From: Limnobaculum zhutongyuii | Lineage (GTDB): Bacteria; Pseudomonadota; Gammaproteobacteria; Enterobacterales; Enterobacteriaceae | Direction: 5' to 3' | Length of the DNA: 64,000 nt | Assembly (NCBI RefSeq): GCF_004295645.1 | Contig: NZ_CP034752.1 | Coordinates: 3,782,001 to 3,846,000, forward strand | Program-made: the position numbers and the translations under genes | The notes under the pieces: generated by a model | Told to the model about the DNA's origin: nothing | The model's database searches: none | What the model saw: only the letters and a program-made list of their open reading frames with translations | Shown here: piece after piece, positions 44,183 to 51,400 of the stretch | Layout: the number at the start of each line of letters is the position of its first letter | Numbering within the stretch: position 1 is the stretch's first letter

Positions 44183-44641
44183 ATGCAAATCTGGGTCGAT
44201 GCCGATGCCTGCCCCAATGTGATAAAAGAAGTGCTGTTTCGCGCGGCAGATCGTGCGCAGGTCATGGTAACGCTGGTCGCTAATCAATATATCAAAACGC
44301 CACCGTCTCCTTATATCCGCAGCATGCAGGTTGCGGCAGGTTTTGATGTAGCTGACAACGAAATCGTTAAACGCACTGAACCCGGTGATTTGGTCATCAC
44401 CGCAGATATTCCACTGGCTGCCGAAGTTCTGGAAAAAGGTGGCGCAGCCATCAATCCCAGAGGCGAACGTTACTCCCCCGCCACTATCCGCGAAAAACTC
44501 ACCATGCGTGACTTTATGGACACCATGCGCTCCAGCGGCATCCAAACCGGCGGCCCCAGCACCCTGAACCAACGCGATCGTCAACAGTTCGCTAATGAGC
44601 TGGATAAGTGGTTGTTGATGTTTAAGCAGCAGAAGAAATAG
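44183..44641 (+). CDS. yaiI: YaiI/YqxD family protein (UPF0178)
   Basis: A 152-residue cytosolic protein of the DUF188 family (E. coli YaiI 152 aa). It has a PIN-like fold with WVDADACPNVIKEVLFRAADR at the N-terminus, DLVITADIPLAAEVLEKG, and the C-terminal RDFMDTMRSSGIQTGGPSTLNQRDRQQFANELDKWL. Putative nuclease, unproven. In E. coli it lies elsewhere; here it is divergent from ypeA and is followed by a large structured repeat region. Confidence 0.9.
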   Translation: MQIWVDADACPNVIKEVLFRAADRAQVMVTLVANQYIKTPPSPYIRSMQVAAGFDVADNEIVKRTEPGDLVITADIPLAAEVLEKGGAAINPRGERYSPATIREKLTMRDFMDTMRSSGIQTGGPSTLNQRDRQQFANELDKWLLMFKQQKK

Positions 44642-44647
44642 AAGCGC

Positions 44648-44782
44648 CTAATAAATCAACATTAGTGAACATTCCGACCGTAAAAAGAATGTGCTTAAAT
44701 TAGCATCGAGTGCGGTCGGTAAACCATCTGTACTTAGCTACGGAGCACGTTGGGCCTGGCCGGGTTAGGGGCGCTTCGTTGG
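44648..44782 (-). repeat. Structured intergenic repeat, copy B (inverted relative to copy A)
   Basis: Reverse complement is about 84% identical to 36830-36964. The first 31 bases (from CCAACGAAGCGCCCC) and a later 17-base block are identical. The stem CCGACCG/CGGTCGG and the loop block TAAGCACATT are kept. Confidence 0.85.
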
Positions 44783-44783
44783 C

Positions 44784-44858
44784 TGACGACAAACAGGCAA
44801 AGCCTGTTTGAACAGCGCTTGCGCTGGCCCGTCAGGGTGAAACACCGCAAGGTGTTTC
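44784..44858. repeat. Cluster of hairpins between copies B and C
   Basis: An outer TGACG/CGTCA pair (44784-44788, 44830-44834) encloses two perfect hairpins: AAACAGGC-AAA-GCCTGTTT and CAGCGC-TT-GCGCTG. This makes a three-way junction. A fourth hairpin GAAACACC-GCAA-GGTGTTTC follows at 44839-44858, capped by a GNRA-type tetraloop (GCAA). Confidence 0.8.
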
Positions 44859-44880
44859 ATAACTGCCCATAGGAAAGGTA

Positions 44881-44986
44881 GGCCCGACGCACACCAGCAC
44901 CGAGTACTGATGGTCTTCCGGCCGGGCACTATGCCCAAATAAGCACAATGACTTTTACGGCCGGAATACCCTCAGCAGCCGATTAA
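44881..44986 (+). repeat. Structured intergenic repeat, copy C (diverged)
   Basis: Same orientation as copy A and alignable from GGCCCGAC to GCCGATTA. The stem has changed to CCGGCCG/CGGCCGG, with both sides altered so pairing is kept. AATAAGCACAATG and TTTTACGG are shared with A and B. It also has an inner GGGC-ACTAT-GCCC hairpin. Confidence 0.75.
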
Positions 44987-45014
44987 AACAATCTCGTCAG
45001 CCATAATCTCAGCA

Positions 45015-45614
45015 TCAGAACCCATTCGGGATCCCCGTCATATCCGGAAGCTTATGCGCAATCCCCTTATGACAATCAATGCAGGTTTTACCCTCTTTAA
45101 TTGCCATCGAGTGCATCTTCCCGGCTACGGTTTTCTGCTCGGTAAAGTCCATATAATCAAAGCTATGGCAGTTACGGCACTCTTGAGAGTTATTACCATC
45201 CATACGTGCCCACTCATTCTTCGCCATTTGCAAACGATGCTCATCAAACTTCTGTGGCGTATCGATAATGCCCATCGCTTTACCATATAACTCTTTGGAT
45301 GCCTTGATCTTACGGATCATCTTAGGAACAAACTCTTTCGGTACGTGACAATCAGAACAAACGGCGCGTACGCCAGTTCGGTTGCTGTAGTGCACCGTAT
45401 CCATATATTCCTGATAGACGTTATCGCGCATTTCATGGCAACTGATACAGAACTTCTCGCTGTTCATGACTTCCATACCAGTATTGAAACCGCCCCAGAA
45501 GACCACGCCCGCTACAAAGCCCATTGCCAGCAAGGTACCAATCGCCAGATGGCTGGGGGTTCGGAACCAAGTCCATGCCCGGCGAATTACACCTGGTTTT
45601 TTATCTTTACTCAT
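45015..45614 (-). CDS. napC: Membrane tetraheme cytochrome c NapC
   Basis: A 199-residue NapC/NirT-type quinol dehydrogenase (E. coli 200 aa). One N-terminal membrane helix (about 22-42) and four CXXCH heme sites: CISCH, CSDCH, CRNCH and CIDCH. It passes electrons from menaquinol to NapB/NapA in the periplasm. Last gene of napFDAGHBC, 11 bp after napB. Confidence 0.97.
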   Translation of the reverse strand: MSKDKKPGVIRRAWTWFRTPSHLAIGTLLAMGFVAGVVFWGGFNTGMEVMNSEKFCISCHEMRDNVYQEYMDTVHYSNRTGVRAVCSDCHVPKEFVPKMIRKIKASKELYGKAMGIIDTPQKFDEHRLQMAKNEWARMDGNNSQECRNCHSFDYMDFTEQKTVAGKMHSMAIKEGKTCIDCHKGIAHKLPDMTGIPNGF

Positions 45615-45625
45615 GAATCCCCCGA

Positions 45626-46075
45626 TTACTTACCATATCCCGGTGCCGGTGTGAACGTATTACCAATAATTGGCGCAGCGTCAGCCTGAGGCACATGACA
45701 GGACTGGCAGAAGTAGCGGCGTGGTGCCACATTACTACTGACATGGCCTGCACTATCAACAAAGTGAGTCGGACTGATACGCGGTGCGCCGGTAGTACGA
45801 TAGCTTTGTACCCCATGACACTTCAGACAGGTATTCACTTTCGTTGTCACCTGATAGCCATCCACGCTGTGTGGAATCATCGGTGGTTGGTTAACATAAT
45901 CGAGCGCCATACGAGACTGTTCTTTAGGCATAATAACTGAGCCTTCAGGGGTACCAGACACTTCCGGTGACTGACTCAAATCAACGCTATCTGCAGCAAA
46001 CACCACACTACCGGAAACTAATGCCACCAGCATAGTCCATAAGGTAAGCTGCTTTCTCAAGACGTTACTCTTCAT
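45626..46075 (-). CDS. napB: Periplasmic diheme cytochrome c NapB
   Basis: A 149-residue protein (E. coli 149 aa) with a Sec signal peptide (cleaved near VVFAA, about residue 27) and two heme sites CLKCH and CQSCH, with the distal His ligands in MIPHSVDGYQV and THFVDS. It is the small subunit of the nitrate reductase NapAB. Its ATG overlaps the napH stop by 4 nt. Confidence 0.97.
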   Translation of the reverse strand: MKSNVLRKQLTLWTMLVALVSGSVVFAADSVDLSQSPEVSGTPEGSVIMPKEQSRMALDYVNQPPMIPHSVDGYQVTTKVNTCLKCHGVQSYRTTGAPRISPTHFVDSAGHVSSNVAPRRYFCQSCHVPQADAAPIIGNTFTPAPGYGK

Positions 46076-47022
46076 TCCTCTACTCCCGAACGATGGAATC
46101 GTGTTTTTATTTGAAATACTTTCTCTGAACAGACATCAATACAGCGACCGCAGGAGATACATTCTTTACTTAGCACTAACGGGCTGTCCTGTTTACCAAA
46201 CAGTGGTCCACGTAGCACCTGCGGTTCCGGACAGATATGAATACAATCCATACAACGGGTACAATCTTTGCGATTTTCCGCACTGATGCGCAGCACACCT
46301 TTACAGCCAATTGCACTATAAAGAGCACCAACAGGGCATAAATGACCACACCAGCCATGTTCCACTACCAACAGGTCAAACAGGAACACCACCACGATCA
46401 GCCAAATACTGGCACCAAAACCGAAGACTAAACCGGTAATAATGCCAGACGATGCTGAGTGACCGAATCCACTGATTAACCCACGACCAAATGCGGATAC
46501 CGGGTTTACCCATTCCCACACCAGCGTACCGGTAATGGCACTGCCGATGATAATGGCAACCAGAATGCCATAGCGCAGCGTTGCCGGAATCGTCGCGCTG
46601 CTGCGCAGCCCCAGCTTACGCCGCAACCAGGCAGCAAAATCGGTTACCAAACCGAGTGGACAAACCCAACCGCAAAACAGCCGACTGGCAAACAGTGCAT
46701 AAGCCAGTGCGATAATCACACCACCAATCAGGGCATACCATTCAGACCATGCTGCCCAACCAGATTGCTCTGGCACCTGAGGAAGATGACCGCTGGCCAA
46801 CGTTTGCAGCATCATTAACGGATCGCTAAGCGGGATAGTGTCCAGCAGCATACTGCCGCTATAGTTACCCCGCAGGATCCAGACGCCGAGAAGTGGCCCG
46901 GTCAGATACATCGACAGAATAAGCAGTTGACTGATACGACGAAAAACCAGAAAGCGGTGGCTATACCACCAGCCAAACTTCGCCTGGGCCTCATGGCCTG
47001 CGTTCTTAGCTGCATTTGCCAT
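46072..47022 (-). CDS. napH: Quinol dehydrogenase membrane component NapH
   Basis: A 316-residue membrane ferredoxin. Four helices (about 28-50, 78-100, 135-165, 175-195), a CGWVCPLG motif and a WCGHLCPVGA motif in loops, and two C-terminal 4Fe-4S clusters (CTRCMDCIHICP, CISCGRCIDVCS). With NapG it takes electrons from ubiquinol. The N-terminus is longer than in E. coli NapH (287 aa), so an inner start such as that near the RRISQL segment is possible. Overlaps napG by 1 nt. Confidence 0.94.
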   Translation of the reverse strand: MANAAKNAGHEAQAKFGWWYSHRFLVFRRISQLLILSMYLTGPLLGVWILRGNYSGSMLLDTIPLSDPLMMLQTLASGHLPQVPEQSGWAAWSEWYALIGGVIIALAYALFASRLFCGWVCPLGLVTDFAAWLRRKLGLRSSATIPATLRYGILVAIIIGSAITGTLVWEWVNPVSAFGRGLISGFGHSASSGIITGLVFGFGASIWLIVVVFLFDLLVVEHGWCGHLCPVGALYSAIGCKGVLRISAENRKDCTRCMDCIHICPEPQVLRGPLFGKQDSPLVLSKECISCGRCIDVCSEKVFQIKTRFHRSGVEE

Positions 47023-47774
47023 TATTGTCCTCCTTCCGGTTTACGGGTTGGCAGAGTCAGAGCCTCAGGGATTAATGAATGCCCTGCCTTATCCTTCTCT
47101 ACCCATCCCAGTCGATAGTGTTTACCCAGTTTGCCCTGTGCCAGTGATAGCGGAAGTACCTTGATTGCCGCTTCTTCCAGTACGCAAGCCTCTTCGCATT
47201 TACCGCAACCGGTACAGTATTCACTGTGCACGGTGGGTAAAAACATCGCGTGTTTATTCGTTCGCTCATTACGATGTAGTTCCAACGTAATGGCTTTATT
47301 AATTAACGGACATACGCGATGGCAAACGTCGCAGCGCAAGCCCTGCCAGTTCAGGCAGTTCTCGTGGTCAAGCAATACCGCCAGCCCCATACGGGAATTA
47401 TCAATCTCTGTCAGAGAAGAATCGAGGGCGCCACTCGGACAGGCTTTAACGCAAGGAATATCTTCACACATCTCACAGGGGATCTGGCGAGCCACAAAGT
47501 ACGGTGTGCCCGACGATACCGGTGACAACAACGTTGCCAGCTTTAACGTATCGTACGGACAATCCTGTACGCATTGCCCACAGCGGATGCAAGCGCGGTT
47601 AAACGCCTCCTCAGACAGCGCGCCAGGTGGACGCAGCGCGACCCCCTCACGTGCCTGAGACTGTTTCTGCGGAATACCCAGCAACAACGTCAGACCGGCC
47701 AGGCCGCCTGCGCTGCGTGCTACGTCGCGTAAAAAGCGGCGACGTGCGGGTCCTTTATCCCTTTCATTAGCCAT
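47022..47774 (-). CDS. napG: Periplasmic ferredoxin-type protein NapG
   Basis: A 250-residue iron-sulfur protein with a Tat signal (ARRRFLRDVARSAGGLAGLTLLLG) and four 4Fe-4S clusters: CIRCGQCVQDCP, CEMCEDIPCVKACP, CDVCHRVCP and CTGCGKCEEACV. It passes electrons from NapH to NapC/B. It starts 20 bp after napA. Confidence 0.96.
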   Translation of the reverse strand: MANERDKGPARRRFLRDVARSAGGLAGLTLLLGIPQKQSQAREGVALRPPGALSEEAFNRACIRCGQCVQDCPYDTLKLATLLSPVSSGTPYFVARQIPCEMCEDIPCVKACPSGALDSSLTEIDNSRMGLAVLLDHENCLNWQGLRCDVCHRVCPLINKAITLELHRNERTNKHAMFLPTVHSEYCTGCGKCEEACVLEEAAIKVLPLSLAQGKLGKHYRLGWVEKDKAGHSLIPEALTLPTRKPEGGQ

Positions 47775-47794
47775 AATCGTGCGCCCTGCTTTCC

Positions 47795-50278
47795 TTATAT
47801 TTTAACGACTTTAACCGCACATTTTTTGTAGTCAGTCTCTTTTGACAGCGGATCGGTTGCATCCAGTGTCAGTGCGTTAACTAACTGTGCTGCGTCAAAG
47901 AACGCCATATAGACCAGCCCTTGCGGTACCCGGTTACGACCACGAGTTTCCACAATCGTGATAACTTCACCGCGACGTGACTGAATCTTCACTTTATCAC
48001 CGCGACGCATGCCACGTTTCTGGGCATCCTGCGGGTGAATAAACAGTACTGACTCAGGGAAAGAGCGGTGCAGTTCCGGTACACGACGCGTCATTGAACC
48101 TGTGTGCCAGTGTTCCAGCACGCGGCCGGTTGACAGCCACAGGTCATATTCCGCATCCGGACTTTCTGCAGGTGGTTCATAAGGCAGAGCAAAAATAACC
48201 GCTTTACCATCCGGCTTACCGTAGAATCTAACGCCTTCACCGGCCTTAACATACGGGTCATAGCCTTCACGGTAACGCCACAGGGTCTCTTTACCGTCAA
48301 CTACCGGCCAGCGCAGGCCGCGAGCTTTGTGGTAATCATCGAACGGAGCCAGATCGTGAGCGTGGCCACGACCAAAGCTGGCGTACTCTTCAAACAGCCC
48401 TTTTTGCAGATAGAAACCATAATCATGGGATTCATCGTTTAACTGGCCTTCCGCCAGCTCATCCAGTTTGAACTTATTAACCTGACCGTTAGCAAACAGA
48501 ATTTCGTACAGGGTCTTACCACGATATTCCGGGTTTTTATCTAACAGCTCGGCTGGCCAAACTTCATCGGTTTTAAAGTACTTCGAGAATTCAACAATTT
48601 GCCACAGGTCAGATTTTGCCTCACCCGGTGCTTTAACTTGTTGACGCCAGAATTGACCACGACGCTCAGCGTTACCATAAGCACCCTCTTTTTCCACCCA
48701 CATTGCGGTAGGTAGAATCAGGTCCGCAGACAGCGCACTGATGGTTGGATAAGGGTCGGATACCACCACGAAGTTACGCGGATCGCGCCAGCCCGGCATA
48801 CGGTCTTCATTAATGTTTGGACCCGCCTGCATATTGTTAGTACACAGCGTCCAGTAAGCATTTAACTTACCGTCTTTCAGCGCACGGTCCTGAGCAACGG
48901 CGTGCAGGCCGATAGAACCCAGAATAGTGCCTTCCGGCAATTTCCACTTCTGTTCTGAAATCTTACGGTGTTCTTCGTTGGTGACCACCATGTCCGCAGG
49001 CAGACGGTGTGCGAAAGTACCTACTTCACGCGCAGTACCACAAGCAGAAGGCTGACCGGTCAGAGAGAAAGGACCACAGCCCGGCAGAGAAATCTTACCG
49101 GTTAACAGGTGAATGTTGTAACACAGGTTGTTGGCCCACACACCACGAGTATGCTGGTTGAAACCCATAGTCCAGTAAGAAACTACTTTCACATTTGGAT
49201 CGGCATACAGTTTCGCCAGTTCAACTAGCGAATCTTTTGGCACGCCGGTCATTTCAGCGGTTTTTTCCAAAGTGTACTCTGCAACGAACGCTTTATATTC
49301 GTCGAAAGTCATTGGGCTGGATTTGTCGCTGTTTGGGTTCTTAGCCGCTTTTTCCAATGGATGGTTTGGACGTAAACCATAGCCGATATCGGTATCACCG
49401 CGGCGAATATTAACGTGTTTGTCCAGGAAGTCCTGATTAACAGCATTATTCTGAATAATGTAGTTAGCGATATAGTTCAGAATAACCAGGTCAGTTTGCG
49501 GTTTAAAGATAATCGGGTTATCGGCTAATTCGAAGCTGCGGTGTTCATAGGTCGACATGACCGCAACTTTAACGTTTGGATTCGACAGACGACGGTCAGT
49601 AATGCGCGACCACAGGATCGGGTGCATTTCTGCCATGTTGGAGCCCCAAAGTACAAAGGCATCAGCATGCTCGATGTCATCGTAACAGCCCATTGGCTCA
49701 TCCATACCGAAAGTACGCATAAAGCCAACTACGGCGCTCGCCATACAGTGACGGGCATTCGGGTCAATGTTGTTAGAACGGAAACCCGCTTTAAATAATT
49801 TAGCGGCAGCGTAACCTTCCCAAATAGTGAACTGACCGGAGGCAAACATACCGCCGCCGTTTGGCCCTTGTTCTTTAAAGGCTTTTTTATATTTCTCACT
49901 CATCACAGTGAAGGCTTTATCCCAGCTAACCGGAGTAAATTCACCGTTCTTGTCGTATTCGCCGTTTTTCATCCGCAGCAGTGGCTGAGTTAAACGGTCT
50001 TTTCCGTACATAATCTTAGGTAAGAAGTAACCCTTGATACAGTTTAACCCACGGTTAACTGGTGCATCCGGGTCACCCTGAGAAGCTACAACGCGACCGT
50101 TTTGCGTCCCAACCAGTACGCTACAGCCGGTACCACAGAAGCGGCACGGAGCTTTATCCCACTTAATTGATTGATCCCCATCAGCAGCAACCGCTACTGT
50201 CGGAATAGTCATTCCTGCGGCAACTGCGGCTGCAGCCACTGCATTTGCTTTCATGAAGTCTCGACGACTGAGTTTCAT
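47795..50278 (-). CDS. napA: Periplasmic nitrate reductase catalytic subunit NapA
   Basis: An 827-residue molybdopterin enzyme (E. coli 828 aa). Tat signal SRRDFMKANAVAAAAV at 4-19, a 4Fe-4S cluster CRFCGTGCSVLVG...GLNCIKG (about 46-80), the molybdenum ligand Cys in NARHCMASAVV (about 178), and cofactor-binding motifs through the C-terminal domain (HWHTGSMTRRVPEL). It reduces nitrate to nitrite in the periplasm. The start overlaps the napD stop by 4 nt. Confidence 0.98.
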   Translation of the reverse strand: MKLSRRDFMKANAVAAAAVAAGMTIPTVAVAADGDQSIKWDKAPCRFCGTGCSVLVGTQNGRVVASQGDPDAPVNRGLNCIKGYFLPKIMYGKDRLTQPLLRMKNGEYDKNGEFTPVSWDKAFTVMSEKYKKAFKEQGPNGGGMFASGQFTIWEGYAAAKLFKAGFRSNNIDPNARHCMASAVVGFMRTFGMDEPMGCYDDIEHADAFVLWGSNMAEMHPILWSRITDRRLSNPNVKVAVMSTYEHRSFELADNPIIFKPQTDLVILNYIANYIIQNNAVNQDFLDKHVNIRRGDTDIGYGLRPNHPLEKAAKNPNSDKSSPMTFDEYKAFVAEYTLEKTAEMTGVPKDSLVELAKLYADPNVKVVSYWTMGFNQHTRGVWANNLCYNIHLLTGKISLPGCGPFSLTGQPSACGTAREVGTFAHRLPADMVVTNEEHRKISEQKWKLPEGTILGSIGLHAVAQDRALKDGKLNAYWTLCTNNMQAGPNINEDRMPGWRDPRNFVVVSDPYPTISALSADLILPTAMWVEKEGAYGNAERRGQFWRQQVKAPGEAKSDLWQIVEFSKYFKTDEVWPAELLDKNPEYRGKTLYEILFANGQVNKFKLDELAEGQLNDESHDYGFYLQKGLFEEYASFGRGHAHDLAPFDDYHKARGLRWPVVDGKETLWRYREGYDPYVKAGEGVRFYGKPDGKAVIFALPYEPPAESPDAEYDLWLSTGRVLEHWHTGSMTRRVPELHRSFPESVLFIHPQDAQKRGMRRGDKVKIQSRRGEVITIVETRGRNRVPQGLVYMAFFDAAQLVNALTLDATDPLSKETDYKKCAVKVVKI

Positions 50279-50544
50279 GGCGTATCCTCACCTTGCTCAT
50301 CTTGCTGGTGATAAACCAGCGACACCGCCAACACACCGGCTATATCACGTGCTGACTCAATTTGGGCAAACAGAACATCTGAATTGTCCGCCTGCATAAC
50401 AACAATTAACTTTCCTTCGTCTTCATTCACTCCGGGAATCTCTGTTCCTGGTAGTGCATACAGCGCTTCGCTTACTTTAGGTATGTCTTCCGGACGTACC
50501 TGAACAATCAAACTACAAACGTGCCAGTCATTGTTTTCCGTCAT
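50275..50544 (-). CDS. napD: NapA chaperone NapD
   Basis: An 89-residue ferredoxin-fold chaperone that binds the NapA Tat signal and helps its maturation. WHVCSLIVQVRPEDI at the N-terminus and GVLAVSLVYHQQDEQGE at the C-terminus match E. coli NapD (87 aa). The ORF begins 6 codons earlier, but the ATG at 50544 inside napF gives the family start; the overlap with napF is 17 nt. Confidence 0.93.
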   Translation of the reverse strand: MTENNDWHVCSLIVQVRPEDIPKVSEALYALPGTEIPGVNEDEGKLIVVMQADNSDVLFAQIESARDIAGVLAVSLVYHQQDEQGEDTP

Positions 50545-51034
50545 TATCTTGATCACTCTCACGGGTTGTTATTGCCTGAACCGGACAGCTTCGGACACAG
50601 CCCCCGCATCCTGTACAGCTCTCTCTTTCCAGCTCCGGTTGAGCAATGCCCCCCAACCGCAGTTTGAATTTAATTGCATAGGGCTCACAGGCGTCCTGAC
50701 AGCTTCGACAGGCCACCCCCTGATAAGTGAGACACGTTTGATTAATCACTGCATAACGCTGCCAGGGCTGACTTTCTGTTGAATGAAATATCGGTTCCGG
50801 ACAAACCTCTACACAGCGTTTGCAAAACGTGCACTCTGCACGTTGAAAATCCAGCTCAGGAAAACTTTGGTTACCACTTACCATAATAACGCCCGTTTCA
50901 CAGGCCTCAACGCAAGCATGGCAACGGCTACAGCCATCGGTAAACAATGCTTCATCTACCGACCACGGCGGCCTGATAGCATCGTGGCCTCGCCATTGAC
51001 CACGTAACAGATTTCGCCGGGATAAAATTGACAT
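50528..51034 (-). CDS. napF: Ferredoxin-type protein NapF
   Basis: A 168-residue cytosolic iron-sulfur protein with clusters CSRCHACVEACE, CTFCKRCVEVCP, CRSCQDACEP and CTGCGGCVRSCP. It follows the RRNLLRGQWRGH N-terminus of the family. It helps insert iron-sulfur/cofactor parts into NapA before export. First gene of napFDAGHBC. Confidence 0.95.
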   Translation of the reverse strand: MSILSRRNLLRGQWRGHDAIRPPWSVDEALFTDGCSRCHACVEACETGVIMVSGNQSFPELDFQRAECTFCKRCVEVCPEPIFHSTESQPWQRYAVINQTCLTYQGVACRSCQDACEPYAIKFKLRLGGIAQPELERESCTGCGGCVRSCPVQAITTRESDQDNDGKQ

Positions 51035-51114
51035 GCTTTAATTACTCCACTCGCTCAGGAGGACATCATTAATTACTTACATCATCTCTGTTACTTAAAA
51101 CGACATATTTAGAG

Positions 51115-51128
51115 ACTCTGGCCAGAGT
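51115..51128. promoter_or_regulatory. 14-bp palindrome upstream of napF
   Basis: ACTCTGG-CCAGAGT is a perfect dyad about 80 bp before napF. It partly fits a NarP/NarL 7-2-7 arrangement (TACYYMT-N2-AKRRGTA), but with several mismatches, so another regulator is possible. Confidence 0.4.
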
Positions 51129-51158
51129 AAGTTAATCCTTGCGAAGTAGAGATATAAT

Positions 51159-51173
51159 TACTCTTAAGGGGTA
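51159..51173. promoter_or_regulatory. NarP-like heptamer pair upstream of napF
   Basis: TACTCTT-A-AGGGGTA. The second half matches the NarL/NarP heptamer (AKRRGTA) fully and the first at 6 of 7 positions. The spacer is 1 nt instead of 2. Placed between the FNR-like site and napF, as in the E. coli nap promoter. Confidence 0.5.
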
Positions 51174-51187
51174 AATAGGTAGGTAGC

Positions 51188-51201
51188 TTGCGCTAGATCA
51201 A
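51188..51201. promoter_or_regulatory. FNR-like site upstream of napF
   Basis: Minus strand TTGAT-CTAG-CGCAA fits FNR (TTGAT-N4-ATCAA) at 8 of 10 positions, about 155-165 bp before napF. nap is FNR- and NarP-activated in E. coli. Confidence 0.55.
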
Positions 51202-51400
51202 TCGTTCGCTGCATTTTTAACCCAATATTTGACCCCTACAGCATTTTATTTGGTTATTTTTGGGTTAAAACCCAGCAAAATAATCAGTAGACTAAACAAA
51301 AAGCAGGTTGCCCTTACCATCAGTGAGCAGAAGTGGGCAGGTAATTTGCTCTGGTACATGGACATGACAAAGTACAAATCAATTAACGCTTTGGGGATTT

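Larger units (their letters stand above)
44642..45014. other. Intergenic region of repeats between yaiI and napC
   Basis: About 370 bp without a gene, filled by repeat copies B and C in opposite orientation and by four further hairpins between them. It is far richer in GC-paired hairpins than any other gap in the window. Confidence 0.7.
51035..51400. other. Divergent control region between napF and narQ
   Basis: About 365 bp. It holds FNR- and NarP-like sites (below) and the promoters of nap and of narQ. A 61-codon plus-strand frame (51229-51414) overlaps the narQ start and has no support. AGGAGGACATCATT-type ribosome-site-like sequence lies just upstream of napF. Confidence 0.6.

Noticed and set aside
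36791..44986. Repeat copies A-C as insertion sequences
   Set aside because: They carry no transposase or ORF, are short and have no obvious target duplications.
45054..51007. Plus-strand ORFs of 60-175 codons opposite the nap genes
   Set aside because: They are antisense shadows of strongly conserved nap genes with no own family signal.
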